From assembly GCF_030846775.1 (NCBI RefSeq), contig NZ_CP132910.1, positions 3,537,001 to 3,601,000 on the forward strand: a stretch of 64,000 nucleotides of DNA. The letters run 5' to 3'. The DNA is from Geothrix sp. 21YS21S-2. Lineage in GTDB: Bacteria; Acidobacteriota; Holophagae; Holophagales; Holophagaceae. A model generated the notes under the pieces. That model did not search any database and was not told the DNA's origin. It saw only the letters and a program-made list of their open reading frames with translations. How positions within the stretch are numbered: the stretch's first letter is position 1; each line of letters opens with the position of its first letter. The translations under genes were made by a program, and so were the position numbers. Shown here piece by piece: positions 25,292 to 34,511 of the stretch.

Positions 25292-25855
25292 ATGGCAGTC
25301 ATCGTCAAGAAGGTCGAACTCACCTGGGTGGACCGCACCTACGTGATCCCCGTGCTCCAGGGCATGGCGATCACCATGAAGCACTTCCTCAAGCAGATCT
25401 TCACCCGGAGCCGGGACCGGTTCACGGTCCAGTACCCCGACTGGAAGCGCGAAGTGGGCCCGGGCTACCGCGGCCTCCACGAGCTCAAGCGCTTCGAGGA
25501 CGGGTCCATCAAGTGTGTGGCCTGCTTCATGTGCGCCGAGGCCTGCCCGGCCCGGTGCATCACCATCGAGGCCGACGCCTACGGCGACCTCAACAAGTCC
25601 CAGGGCTTCGACGAGAAGCGTCCCGCGGTCTTCAAGATCGACATGCTCCGGTGCATCTACTGCGGCATGTGCGAGGAGGCCTGCCCCAAGGACGCCATCT
25701 GGCTGCGCGGCGACTACGAACAGGCGTCCTACGACCGGCTTTCCATGCAGTTCGGCAAGTGGGACCTCATGAACACCTATGCGGACAAGGACGGCAAGGC
25801 CAGGATCACCCAGGATCCCACGCCCTCGGTCCCCCGTAATCCGACCTCGCTGTAG
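25292..25855 (+). CDS. nuoI: NADH-quinone oxidoreductase subunit I
   Basis: NuoI carries clusters N6a and N6b that pass electrons to N2 in the peripheral arm. The 187-residue protein has two 4Fe-4S motifs, CVACFMCAEACPARC and CIYCGMCEEACPK. The stretch between them (SQGFDEKRPAVFKIDMLR) fits the family. It starts three bases after nuoH, in the standard nuo order. Confidence 0.96.
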   Translation: MAVIVKKVELTWVDRTYVIPVLQGMAITMKHFLKQIFTRSRDRFTVQYPDWKREVGPGYRGLHELKRFEDGSIKCVACFMCAEACPARCITIEADAYGDLNKSQGFDEKRPAVFKIDMLRCIYCGMCEEACPKDAIWLRGDYEQASYDRLSMQFGKWDLMNTYADKDGKARITQDPTPSVPRNPTSL

Positions 25856-25864
25856 GACCCGCCC

Positions 25865-26353
25865 ATGTTCCTGATATTCGCCCTCATCACCCTGCTCGGC
25901 GGGCTCTCCCTGGCCTTCCAGAAGAACCTCGTCGTGGCCGGGCTCTGCATGGTGCTCACCTTCTTCGGGGTGGCGGGCCTGTTCCTGCTGCTGGCCAACC
26001 CCGTGGCCGCGGCCCTGCAGGTCATCGTCTACTCCGGCGCCATCGTCGTCCTGCTCCTGTTCGTCATCATGCTCCTGAGCGCCCACGAGGAGGAGGAGGC
26101 CCTGAAGGCCCATCCCATCCAGCGCTGGGGCTCGGTCGTGGCCGCCCTGGCCCTGGCGGGCGGGGCCGTGAAGGTGGTGCTGGCCTCCGGCATCCTCCGG
26201 TCGCCCCGGCCCGTGGGCGTGCCGCCCCCCATGAACCTCGACGCCCTGGGCAACGCCCTGTTCAACAACCACCTCGCCGCCTTCGAGATCGTCGGGCTGC
26301 TGCTCCTGGCGACCATGGTCGGGGCCGTGGTCCTGGTGAAGAGGGACCTGTGA
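25865..26353 (+). CDS. nuoJ: NADH-quinone oxidoreductase subunit J
   Basis: NuoJ is a small five-helix membrane subunit of complex I. The 162-residue protein has the family stretch NPVAAALQVIVYSGAIVVLLLFVIMLL. Its stop overlaps the nuoK start in TGATG, indicating coupled translation. Confidence 0.93.
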   Translation: MFLIFALITLLGGLSLAFQKNLVVAGLCMVLTFFGVAGLFLLLANPVAAALQVIVYSGAIVVLLLFVIMLLSAHEEEEALKAHPIQRWGSVVAALALAGGAVKVVLASGILRSPRPVGVPPPMNLDALGNALFNNHLAAFEIVGLLLLATMVGAVVLVKRDL

Positions 26354-26685
26354 TGGAGCCGACCGTGACCACCCTCCTTCAAGGCAGCCTCCAGGGGTAC
26401 GTCCTGGTGGCCCTGCTGCTCTTCGTCATCGGCTTCTTCATCGTGCTGAGCCGGCGCACCGTCCTGGTCCAGTTCATGGGCGTCGAGCTCATGCTCAACG
26501 CCGCCAACATCGCGCTCCTGGCCTTCGCCCGGGCGAGGGGCGGGGACGTGCAGGGCACGGTCTTCTACCTCTTCATCATCGCGGTGGCCGCGTGCGAGGC
26601 CGCCGTGGGCCTGGCGCTGGTGGTGGGCCTGTTCCGCCACCGCACCACCACCGACACCGACCGCGCCGACGCGCTCAAGCTGTGA
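26353..26685 (+). CDS. nuoK: NADH-quinone oxidoreductase subunit K
   Basis: NuoK is a three-helix antiporter-like subunit with two membrane glutamates used in proton transfer. In this 110-residue protein they lie in MGVELMLNAAN and AACEAAVGLAL, as in the family. ATG 26353 overlaps the nuoJ stop; GTG 26350 is in frame but less likely. Confidence 0.95.
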   Translation: MEPTVTTLLQGSLQGYVLVALLLFVIGFFIVLSRRTVLVQFMGVELMLNAANIALLAFARARGGDVQGTVFYLFIIAVAACEAAVGLALVVGLFRHRTTTDTDRADALKL

Positions 26686-26689
26686 GGGC

Positions 26690-28606
26690 ATGATGCAGAG
26701 AATCGCCTGGCTCATCCCCGTCCTGCCCCTCCTGGGCTCCGCCTTCCACGGCCTCCTCGGGAAGAGGGCGGGCAAGGCCGCCGTCACCGCCGTGGCCCTG
26801 GGCACCGTGGGCGCCTCCTTCGCCCTGGCCCTGGCCCTCTTCTTCGCCGCCAAGGCCGCCCCCGGGCACCGCCTCGACCTGGCCTACTTCGACTGGATGG
26901 CCGTGGGCGACCTGCGGGTTCCCTTCGGCCTCGTCTTCGACCCCCTCAGCTCCGTCATGGCCCTGGTCGTGGCGGGCATCGGCCTGCTGATCCACCTCTA
27001 CTCCGTGGGCTACATGTGGGAGGAGGAGGGCTACGCCCGGTATTTCTGCTACCTGAACCTGTTCGTCTTCTTCATGCTCACCCTGGTGCTGGGCTCCTCC
27101 CTGCCGCTCCTGTTCGTGGGCTGGGAAGGGGTGGGCCTCTGCAGCTACCTGCTCATCGGCTACTACTTCGAGACCGAGCTCGCCTCGGCGGCGGGCCTGA
27201 AGGCCTTCCTGTTCAACCGCGTGGGCGACCTGGGCATGATCGTGGGCATGATGGCGCTCTTCGCGGCCTTCGGCACGCTGACCGTGGGCGACATCCTGGG
27301 CAGGGCCGGGCACCTGGCCCCCGAGGCCTCCTTCGGCGTGATCACCTTCGCCACGCTGATGATGTTCGTGGGCGCCACCGGCAAGAGCGCCCAGATACCG
27401 CTGTACCTTTGGCTGCCCGACGCCATGGCGGGCCCCACCCCCGTCAGCGCCCTCATCCACGCCGCCACCATGGTCACCTCCGGCATCTACCTCATCTGCC
27501 GGCTGGCGCCCCTCTACGAGCTGGCCCCCACGACGATGACCATCGTGGCCTGGACGGGCGGCATCACGGCGCTGTTCGCCGCGACCATCGGCCTCTTCCA
27601 GCGCGACATCAAGAAGGTGCTGGCCTACTCCACCGTGAGCCAGCTGGGCTACATGTTCCTGGGCCTGGGCGCCGCGGGCTTCGCCGCCGGGTTCTTCCAC
27701 GTGTTCACCCACGCCTGGTTCAAGGCCCTCCTCTTCCTGGGCGCCGGCAGCGTCATCCACGGCCTGCACCACCAGCAGGACCTCTTCAGGATGGGCGGCC
27801 TGAAGGACAGGATGCCCGTGACCTTCTGGACCATGCTCATCGCGACGCTCTGCATCATGGGCTTCCCGGGCACCTCGGGCTTCTTCAGCAAGGACGAGAT
27901 CCTCTACCTGGCCTTCCTCAAGAGCCCCGCGCTCTACGTCGTCGGCCTCCTGGGCGCCGTGTGCACCGCCTTCTACATGTGGCGCCTCATGGCCTTGACC
28001 TTCTGGGGCAAGCCCCGGGACCACCACGCCCATGAGCATGCCCACGAGAGCCCCTGGACCATGACCCTGCCCCTGGCGCTGCTCGCCGCGGGCGCGCTCC
28101 TGGCGGGCCTGCTGGGCCTCCCGAAGATCTGGGGCGGGACCTTCGCCATCGAGGGCTGGCTGGAGCCCGCCCTGGCCTTCGGCAAGGCCGAGGCGCCCGG
28201 GGCCGCCGAGCACGGCAGCCACGCGCTGGCGTGGGGCCTCATGGCGCTGAGCACCACCCTGGCGCTCGCCAGCGGCCTGGCGGGCTTCCTCATCTACCGC
28301 AAGGGCACCGCCTCCGAGGAGGCCTTCGCCGAGCGGAACCCGGCCCTGTACCGCGTGCTCGCCAACAAGTACTTCGTGGACGAGGGCGTGGAGGCGGGCC
28401 TCCTCGCCCCGGTGCGCTGGATCGCCAACCTCGCCTGGAAATTCTTCGACGTCATCCTCATCGACGGCGTCGGCGTGAACCTTCCCGGGGCCCTGGCCCG
28501 CATCGCCGGCGACTTCACCGCTCGGACCCAGACGGGCCGGGTGCGCAACTACGCTCTGGGCATGGCCTTCGGGACCGTGCTCCTGCTCTGGATCTTCTTG
28601 AGGTAG
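26690..28606 (+). CDS. nuoL: NADH-quinone oxidoreductase subunit L
   Basis: NuoL is the distal antiporter-like proton-pumping subunit with the lateral amphipathic helix. The 638-residue protein has FVGWEGVGLCSYLLIGYYF (Glu of the proton path), LFNRVGDLGMI, LPDAMAGPTPVSALIHAATMV and KKVLAYSTVSQLGYM. A His-rich loop (HHAHEHAHES) near residue 445 and the C-terminal helices follow. Two ATGs lie at 26690 and 26693; GAGGG is closer to ideal spacing for the second. Confidence 0.96.
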   Translation: MMQRIAWLIPVLPLLGSAFHGLLGKRAGKAAVTAVALGTVGASFALALALFFAAKAAPGHRLDLAYFDWMAVGDLRVPFGLVFDPLSSVMALVVAGIGLLIHLYSVGYMWEEEGYARYFCYLNLFVFFMLTLVLGSSLPLLFVGWEGVGLCSYLLIGYYFETELASAAGLKAFLFNRVGDLGMIVGMMALFAAFGTLTVGDILGRAGHLAPEASFGVITFATLMMFVGATGKSAQIPLYLWLPDAMAGPTPVSALIHAATMVTSGIYLICRLAPLYELAPTTMTIVAWTGGITALFAATIGLFQRDIKKVLAYSTVSQLGYMFLGLGAAGFAAGFFHVFTHAWFKALLFLGAGSVIHGLHHQQDLFRMGGLKDRMPVTFWTMLIATLCIMGFPGTSGFFSKDEILYLAFLKSPALYVVGLLGAVCTAFYMWRLMALTFWGKPRDHHAHEHAHESPWTMTLPLALLAAGALLAGLLGLPKIWGGTFAIEGWLEPALAFGKAEAPGAAEHGSHALAWGLMALSTTLALASGLAGFLIYRKGTASEEAFAERNPALYRVLANKYFVDEGVEAGLLAPVRWIANLAWKFFDVILIDGVGVNLPGALARIAGDFTARTQTGRVRNYALGMAFGTVLLLWIFLR

Positions 28607-28613
28607 CCGCCCC

Positions 28614-30143
28614 GTGATCACGCCCTGGATGAACTCCCACCTGCTGACCTTCCTGGTCTTCGCCCCCTTCGCCTGGGGCGCCCTCCTGCTGCTCTTCCCG
28701 GAGCGCCAGGCGCCCCTGGTCAAGCTCCTGGCCGTGCTGGGCGCCGCGGGCGTCCTGGCCGTGGCCGCCGCGCAGCTCCTTCGGGGCCAGCCCGACGCCC
28801 TGGGGCAGGTGGCCGTCGAACGCTTCCACTGGTTCTCGGCCGTGGGCATCCCGGTGGAGTACCACCTCTCGGCGGACGGCCTCAACCTCTGGCTGGTGAT
28901 CCTCACCGTCTTCCTGGTGCCGCTGACCATGCTCGGCACCTGGAACAGCCTCCCGAACCGCCCCGGAACCGCCTTCGCGCTGCTGCTGATGCTGGAGTCC
29001 GGCATGCTGGGGGCCCTGGTGGCCCAGGACCTGCTGCTGTTCTACCTGTTCTGGGAGGCCATGCTGCTCCCGATGTACTTCCTCATCGGCGTGTGGGGCG
29101 GCGCGGAGCGGCGCTACGCGGCCACCAAGTTCCTGCTCTTCACCCTCTCGGGCTCCCTGCTCTGGCTGGTGGCCCTGCTCTACACCGCCGGCAAGGCCGG
29201 CAGCTTCGCCCCGGGCGTCATGGCCCAGGCCGTGCAGGCCCTGCCCGGGAAGACCCAGGGCACGCTCTTCATCGCCTTCGCGCTGGCCTTCGCCATCAAG
29301 GTTCCGCTCTTCCCCCTCCACACCTGGCTTCCCGACGCCCACACCGAGGCGCCCACGGCGGGCTCGGTGATCCTGGCCGGCGTTCTGCTGAAGCTGGGCT
29401 CCTACGGGTTCCTCCGCTTCGCCTTCCCGATCTTCCCGGACGCGGCGCGCCACTTCTCGCTGCTGCTGGCGGGCCTGTCGGTGGCCGCCATCATCTACGG
29501 CGCCCTGGTGGCCATGGTGCAGACCGACATCAAGAAACTGGTGGCCTACTCCTCCGTCAGCCACATGGGCTTCGTGATGCTGGGCATCGCCTCCATGACC
29601 GTCATCGGCACCCAGGGGGCCATGCTCCAGATGCTCAACCACGGCATCTCCACGGGCGCCCTCTTCATCCTGGTGGGCATGCTCTACGACCGGGCCCATA
29701 CCCGGCGCATCGCCGACTTCGGCGGAGTTGCGCTGAAGATGCCCGTCTTCACGGCGTTCTTCATGATCGTGACGCTCAGCAGCATCGGCCTCCCGCTCAC
29801 CAACGGCTTCGCCGGGGAGTTCCTCATCCTCAACGGCACGTACCTGTCGGGCTTCCACTGGGGCAAGGCCGCGGCCGTGGTCGCGACCCTGGGCGTGCTG
29901 CTCAGCGCGGCCTACATGCTCTGGATGGTCAAGCGCGTCTTCTGGGGACCGGCCAACCCGGATCCCGAAAGCGGCACGGCCCACCTCCACGCGGACCTGA
30001 ACCTGCGCGAGGTGGCGGTCCTGCTGCCGCTGGTGGTCCTGATCTTCTGGATGGGCATCCATCCCGAGACCTTCCTCGGCCAGTCCGAAGCCCACGTGTC
30101 CCGGGCCCTCCTCCAGACCGCCGGTGGCGAGGTGAAGCGATGA
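28614..30143 (+). CDS. nuoM: NADH-quinone oxidoreductase subunit M
   Basis: NuoM is an antiporter-like proton-pumping membrane subunit. The 509-residue protein has LFYLFWEAMLLPMYFLIGVWG with the key Glu, FPLHTWLPDAHTEAPTAGSV, and KKLVAYSSVSHMGFVMLG. GTG 28614 follows nuoL by seven bases; ATG 28629 is an alternative start. The stop overlaps the nuoN ATG. Confidence 0.95.
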   Translation: MITPWMNSHLLTFLVFAPFAWGALLLLFPERQAPLVKLLAVLGAAGVLAVAAAQLLRGQPDALGQVAVERFHWFSAVGIPVEYHLSADGLNLWLVILTVFLVPLTMLGTWNSLPNRPGTAFALLLMLESGMLGALVAQDLLLFYLFWEAMLLPMYFLIGVWGGAERRYAATKFLLFTLSGSLLWLVALLYTAGKAGSFAPGVMAQAVQALPGKTQGTLFIAFALAFAIKVPLFPLHTWLPDAHTEAPTAGSVILAGVLLKLGSYGFLRFAFPIFPDAARHFSLLLAGLSVAAIIYGALVAMVQTDIKKLVAYSSVSHMGFVMLGIASMTVIGTQGAMLQMLNHGISTGALFILVGMLYDRAHTRRIADFGGVALKMPVFTAFFMIVTLSSIGLPLTNGFAGEFLILNGTYLSGFHWGKAAAVVATLGVLLSAAYMLWMVKRVFWGPANPDPESGTAHLHADLNLREVAVLLPLVVLIFWMGIHPETFLGQSEAHVSRALLQTAGGEVKR

Positions 30144-31627
30144 TGATCACCGCGAGCGAACTCTCCGCCATCCTGCCGCTCCTCATCCCGGCCCTGGGGG
30201 CGTGCCTCCTGCCGCTGGCCGCGCTGGACAAGGACCAGGCCACGGTCAAGTGGGTCCGGGGCGCCATGTTCTTCATGGCCCTTTTCTGCCTGGCCGGGGG
30301 TTTCTTCTACATCACCCGCCTGTGGGCCACCGGGGCGCAGCCGGCCTACGGCGCCATCCACATGGACCGCCTGGCGCAGTTCGCCGGGATCTTCGTGCTG
30401 GTGGCCGCGGCCCTGGCCGTGCTCCAGCTGTGGGACCACCTCCACCAGGAGGGCTGGGTGAAGGGGGAGACCCTGAGCCTGCTCCTCTTCTCCGCGGTGG
30501 GCATGATCCTCTTCGTGGCCGCCTCGAACCTCATCCTGCTGTTCCTGGGACTGGAACTGCTCTCCCTGCCCCTGTACGCCCTCACCGCCACGGTGCGGAC
30601 CCGCGCCAAGGCCTTCGAGGGAGGCATGAAGTACTTCATCACCGGGGCCGTGGCCGCCTCCAGCTTCCTCATGGGCTCGGTGCTCCTGTACGGCGTCACG
30701 GGCTCCCTGGAGATCGTCGCCGTGGGCCAGGCCCTGGCCTCCCGCACCCCCGACGCCATCGCCCTGACCGGGGCCGCCCTCCTCATGATGGGCTTCCTCT
30801 TCAAGGTCAGCTCCGTGCCCTTCCACCAGTGGACGCCGGACGTGTACGAGGCCGCTCCCCATCCCATCTCCGGCTTCATGTCCGTGGCCACCAAGGGCGT
30901 GGCCATCCTGGCCCTCCTGCGGGTGCTGGGCGCCGGCATCCCGGCGCCCGGTTCCCTGCGCATCCAGGCCGCCCTGGCCGTGGTGGCCATCCTCACCCTC
31001 GTGGTGGGCAACCTGGCCGCCCTGGCCCAGAACAACATCAAGCGGATGCTGGCCTATTCCAGCATCAGCCACGCCGGCTACATCCTCCTGGGCCTGGTGG
31101 CCGGCACCCCCGCCGCCTATGGCGGAATCATCTTCTACCTCGTGTCCTACCTCGTCATGAACATGGGCGCCTTCGGCATCCTCACCTGCCTGGGCCTGGT
31201 GGGCGACAAGACCACCTTCGACGACGTGAAGGGGATGGGCTGGAAGCGGCCCGACCTGGCCATCGCGGCGAGCCTGTGCCTCTTCGGTCTGGCGGGCATC
31301 CCCCCCATGGCCGGCTTCTACGGCAAGTACATGATTTTCAAGGAATTGATTCTCCAGGGGCATGTCGCCATGGCGGTGACCGGCGTCCTGGCCAGCCTGG
31401 TGTCCGTGTACTACTACTTCCGCCTTCCCGTGGCCCTGTTCCTGGAAAAGCCCACCGAGAAGGCCGAACGGGAGGCCTCGGAGCGCCCAGCCCTGCGGGC
31501 CCCCCTGGCCGGGGCCGCGGTGCTGGTGTGCGGGATCCTGGTGGTGGTCATCGGACTCTTCCCCGGGACCCTCTACACGGCCTTCGCATGGCGGGTGGTG
31601 ACGGACACATTCCCCTTCCTGCGCTGA
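30140..31627 (+). CDS. nuoN: NADH-quinone oxidoreductase subunit N
   Basis: NuoN is the third antiporter-like subunit of complex I. The 495-residue protein has LILLFLGLELLSLPLYAL, FKVSSVPFHQWTPDVYEAAP and NIKRMLAYSSISHAGYILLG. The ATG at 30140 overlaps the nuoM stop in ATGA. It is the last gene of the operon; the next 129 bp hold no clear terminator. Confidence 0.95.
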   Translation: MMITASELSAILPLLIPALGACLLPLAALDKDQATVKWVRGAMFFMALFCLAGGFFYITRLWATGAQPAYGAIHMDRLAQFAGIFVLVAAALAVLQLWDHLHQEGWVKGETLSLLLFSAVGMILFVAASNLILLFLGLELLSLPLYALTATVRTRAKAFEGGMKYFITGAVAASSFLMGSVLLYGVTGSLEIVAVGQALASRTPDAIALTGAALLMMGFLFKVSSVPFHQWTPDVYEAAPHPISGFMSVATKGVAILALLRVLGAGIPAPGSLRIQAALAVVAILTLVVGNLAALAQNNIKRMLAYSSISHAGYILLGLVAGTPAAYGGIIFYLVSYLVMNMGAFGILTCLGLVGDKTTFDDVKGMGWKRPDLAIAASLCLFGLAGIPPMAGFYGKYMIFKELILQGHVAMAVTGVLASLVSVYYYFRLPVALFLEKPTEKAEREASERPALRAPLAGAAVLVCGILVVVIGLFPGTLYTAFAWRVVTDTFPFLR

Positions 31628-31756
31628 GAGGGCCTCCCCTTTTGCAGACACCCTCTGAGATCCGGTCACAATTCGGCCTTCGGGCTCAACCTTTTTGCCG
31701 ATCCGTGCCTCACATGGCAAGGTAGAGGTATCTGAACCCTTGGCTTCGAGGTAATT

Positions 31757-33250
31757 ATGAGTCGAAAAGTCTGGATCGTCACCGCTGTGGCCGTGGTCCT
31801 GGTGGGCGCCGGCGCCGCCTACCTCATCAAGGGCCCCAAGGAAGAGATCAAGTGGCGCACGGCCAAGGTCGACAAGGGCGGCATCACGGCCCGCATCAGC
31901 GCCACCGGGACCCTGAACGCCCTCATCCAGGTGCCGGTGGGCACCCAGGTCTCGGGCGTCGTCACGGGCATCTACGCCGACTTCAACAGCCTCGTCAAGA
32001 AGGGCCAGGTCATCGGGAAGATCGACGAGACGCCCTGGCTCACCCAGATCCAGGACGCCCAGGCCACCCTGGACCGCTGCAAGGCCTCGCTCCTCAACGC
32101 CCAGATCGACTACAAGCGCAACAAGCAGCTCCACGAGCAGAAGCTCCTGTCGGACGCCGACCTGGACGCCAAGGAGCTGGTCCTGAAGACCGCCCAGGGC
32201 AACCTGGATTCCGCCAAGGCCGGCGTGGTCCGCGCCAAGACGAACCTGGACTACTGCACCCTCCGGGCGCCGGTGGACGGCGTCGTGGTGAACCGCCTGG
32301 TGGACGTGGGCCAGACCGTGGCGGCCAGCTTCAGCACCCCCAACATGTTCACCATCGCCCAGGACCTGTCCAAGATGAAGGTCCAGGCCGCCATCGACGA
32401 GGCCGACATCGGCCAGGTGCAGGTCGGGCAGCGGGCCTTCTTCACCGTGGACAGCTATCCCGACAAGCAGTTCCGGGGGGTGGTGAGCCAGGTGCAGCTC
32501 AATCCCGTGGTCAACCAGAACGTGGTCACCTACCTGGTGGTCATGGAAGTGAACAACGAACCCCGCAACGCGGCCCCCGAGGGGCTCAAGCGGGAAGGCG
32601 GGGATAGGGCGGGCGGCCAGCAGGGCCCGCGTGGGGGCGCTCCCTCCCCTGCTGGCTGGCATGGCGCCGAGGGGCGTCCCGGCGGCATGCGCCAGGAAGG
32701 CGGCCATGCTCGTCCTGCCGGCAAGCCGGTCCTCATGGGCAAACCCCAGACGGCCGACCTCGAATCCAGCACGGCCCGCTACATCCTGCCGGGCAGCCCG
32801 GTCTACCGGGGCGATCTGGCCCTGTTCCCGGGCATGACGGCCAACTGCACCATCGTCACCAAGGAGCGGGACCAGGTCCTGCGGGTGCCCAGCGCGGCCC
32901 TGCGGTTCAACCCCGCGGCCTTCCTCAAGGACGCGGCGCCCAAGACCCCGGGCGCCGGCCCGGCAGCCGGTCAGCAGGCCGGTGGCCAGCAGCGCCCCGG
33001 CGGCGGTGGCGCCCGTCCGGGCGGTTCCGGCAAGGGCATGGTGTCCCGCCGGGAGGACCGGGTCTGGATCCTGGTGGACGGCAAGCCCAAGGCCCTGCCC
33101 GTGAAGGTGGGGGCCAGCGACGGCATGTTCACCGAGGTCAGCGGCGAAGGCGTCACGGAGGGGATCGTGGTGCTCACCGGCGTCGAGGACCTGAAGAAGT
33201 CGGCGCAGACCGCCGCTCCCATCGGCGCTCCCGGCGGCATGCGCCGCTGA
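31757..33250 (+). CDS. MacA-like periplasmic adaptor (membrane-fusion) protein
   Basis: Membrane-fusion proteins link an inner-membrane pump to an outer-membrane channel. This 497-residue protein has an N-terminal signal anchor (VWIVTAVAVVLVGAGAAYLI). The split lipoyl/barrel-sandwich domain includes VPVGTQVSGVVTGIYADFNSLVKKG and LRAPVDGVVVNRLVDVGQTV, with a coiled-coil hairpin between. It is over 100 residues longer than MacA because of two Gly/Gln/Pro/Arg-rich inserts at about 275-330 and 390-425. GAGG precedes the ATG. It is followed after 34 bp by a MacB-like permease, with no ATPase gene between. Confidence 0.88.
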   Translation: MSRKVWIVTAVAVVLVGAGAAYLIKGPKEEIKWRTAKVDKGGITARISATGTLNALIQVPVGTQVSGVVTGIYADFNSLVKKGQVIGKIDETPWLTQIQDAQATLDRCKASLLNAQIDYKRNKQLHEQKLLSDADLDAKELVLKTAQGNLDSAKAGVVRAKTNLDYCTLRAPVDGVVVNRLVDVGQTVAASFSTPNMFTIAQDLSKMKVQAAIDEADIGQVQVGQRAFFTVDSYPDKQFRGVVSQVQLNPVVNQNVVTYLVVMEVNNEPRNAAPEGLKREGGDRAGGQQGPRGGAPSPAGWHGAEGRPGGMRQEGGHARPAGKPVLMGKPQTADLESSTARYILPGSPVYRGDLALFPGMTANCTIVTKERDQVLRVPSAALRFNPAAFLKDAAPKTPGAGPAAGQQAGGQQRPGGGGARPGGSGKGMVSRREDRVWILVDGKPKALPVKVGASDGMFTEVSGEGVTEGIVVLTGVEDLKKSAQTAAPIGAPGGMRR

Positions 33251-33284
33251 TGCGGCGCAGCCCCATCCTTCCGGAGACCCGGTC

Positions 33285-34511
33285 ATGAACGTTCTCGACT
33301 TCATCAAGCTGGCGCTGTTCGCCATCACCCGGAACAAGACCCGGGCCTTCCTCACCATGCTCGGCATCATCATCGGCGTGGGCGCGGTCATCGCCATGAT
33401 CGGCATCGGCCAGGGGTCCAAGAAGGCCTCCATCGACATCATCCAGAACATGGGCTCCAACATGCTGACCATCTTCAACGGCGGCGGCAGCTCCAACAGC
33501 GCCCGGGGCCCCATGGGCATGGGCTCGGTCCCGATCCTCCTGGAGGAGGACGCCGGGCTCATCGAGCGGGACCTCTCCGGTTCGACCGTGGTCGCGGCCA
33601 CGCCGCAGGTGCGGGCCAACCGCGCCATCATCTACCAGAACAACAACACGGTCTCCACCGTGCAGGGATCGGGCGTCCAGTTCATCCAGATCCGGGGCTG
33701 GGAGGTGCAGCAGGGGCGGTTCTTCACGGAACAGGAAACCAAGGGGCAGGCCAAGGTCTGCGTCCTGGGCACCACCGTGCGCGACACGCTCTTCCCCAAC
33801 GGCGAGGAGCCCATCGGCAAGATCATCCGCATCGCCGCGCTGCCTTTCGAGGTCGTCGGCATCCTGGAGTCCAAGGGCGCCGGCATGATGGGCGACCAGG
33901 ACGACATCGTGGTCGCCCCCTACACGACGGTCATGCACAAGATCGTCGGGACCGACCGCATCCAGAACATCCTCGTGAGTGCGCAGGAGGGCAAGGCGGA
34001 CCTGGCCGAGATGGAGATCACCGCGCTCCTGCGCCAGCGCCTGCGCCTGACGCCCAAGGACGAGAACCCCTTCATGATCCGCAAGCAGGACGACTGGGTG
34101 AAGATGCAGGACCAGCAGGCCAGCGTCCTCACCACCTTCCTGGCCATGGCCGCGAGCATCTCCCTCATCGTGGGCGGCATCGGCATCTCGAACATCATGC
34201 TCGTGAGCGTCACCGAGCGCACGCGGGAGATCGGCGTGCGCCGGGCCCTGGGCGCGACCCGCCACAGCGTGCTCATGCAGTTCCTCACCGAGGCCGTGGT
34301 GCTGTCCATCCTGGGCGGCCTCCTGGGGGTGGCCATCGCCTACCTGATCATCTGGATCCTCAAGTTCACCGCGGTCCTCCCGGCCGTGGCCGAGCCCTGG
34401 GCCGTGGCCCTGGGCCTGGGCTTCTCGGGGGTGGTGGGCATCGTCGCCGGGTTCCTCCCGGCGCTGAAGGCCGCGAACCTGAACGTGATCGACGCGCTCA
34501 GATATGAGTAG
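33285..34511 (+). CDS. MacB-like ABC permease (FtsX-family), ATPase not fused
   Basis: This 408-residue protein has the four-helix MacB/LolCE topology. A first membrane helix contains FLTMLGIIIGVGAVIAMIGIG, a periplasmic MacB core domain spans about 55-270, and three C-terminal helices include IVGGIGISNIMLVSVTERTREIG(VRRALGA). These permeases move substrates by transmembrane mechanotransmission driven by a partner ATPase. E. coli MacB carries that ATPase at its own N-terminus; here it is absent and no ATPase gene adjoins. The stop overlaps the MFS gene start by eight bases, so both are probably in one operon. Substrate unknown. Confidence 0.87.
   Translation: MNVLDFIKLALFAITRNKTRAFLTMLGIIIGVGAVIAMIGIGQGSKKASIDIIQNMGSNMLTIFNGGGSSNSARGPMGMGSVPILLEEDAGLIERDLSGSTVVAATPQVRANRAIIYQNNNTVSTVQGSGVQFIQIRGWEVQQGRFFTEQETKGQAKVCVLGTTVRDTLFPNGEEPIGKIIRIAALPFEVVGILESKGAGMMGDQDDIVVAPYTTVMHKIVGTDRIQNILVSAQEGKADLAEMEITALLRQRLRLTPKDENPFMIRKQDDWVKMQDQQASVLTTFLAMAASISLIVGGIGISNIMLVSVTERTREIGVRRALGATRHSVLMQFLTEAVVLSILGGLLGVAIAYLIIWILKFTAVLPAVAEPWAVALGLGFSGVVGIVAGFLPALKAANLNVIDALRYE

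Noticed and set aside
22054-25839. Plus-strand open frame of more than 1200 codons opposite norB and out of frame with nuoH and nuoI
   Set aside because: The real genes there have clear motifs and ribosome binding sites; this frame is biased composition only.
31628-31756. Terminator after nuoN
   Set aside because: Several short GC pairings exist, but none has a convincing stem plus T-run.
29912-33631. Very long minus-strand open frame (over 1200 codons) across nuoM, nuoN and the MacA-like gene
   Set aside because: It lies opposite well-supported genes, its translation is low-complexity (His/Gly/Glu-rich), and it matches no family; it is a GC-rich antisense shadow.
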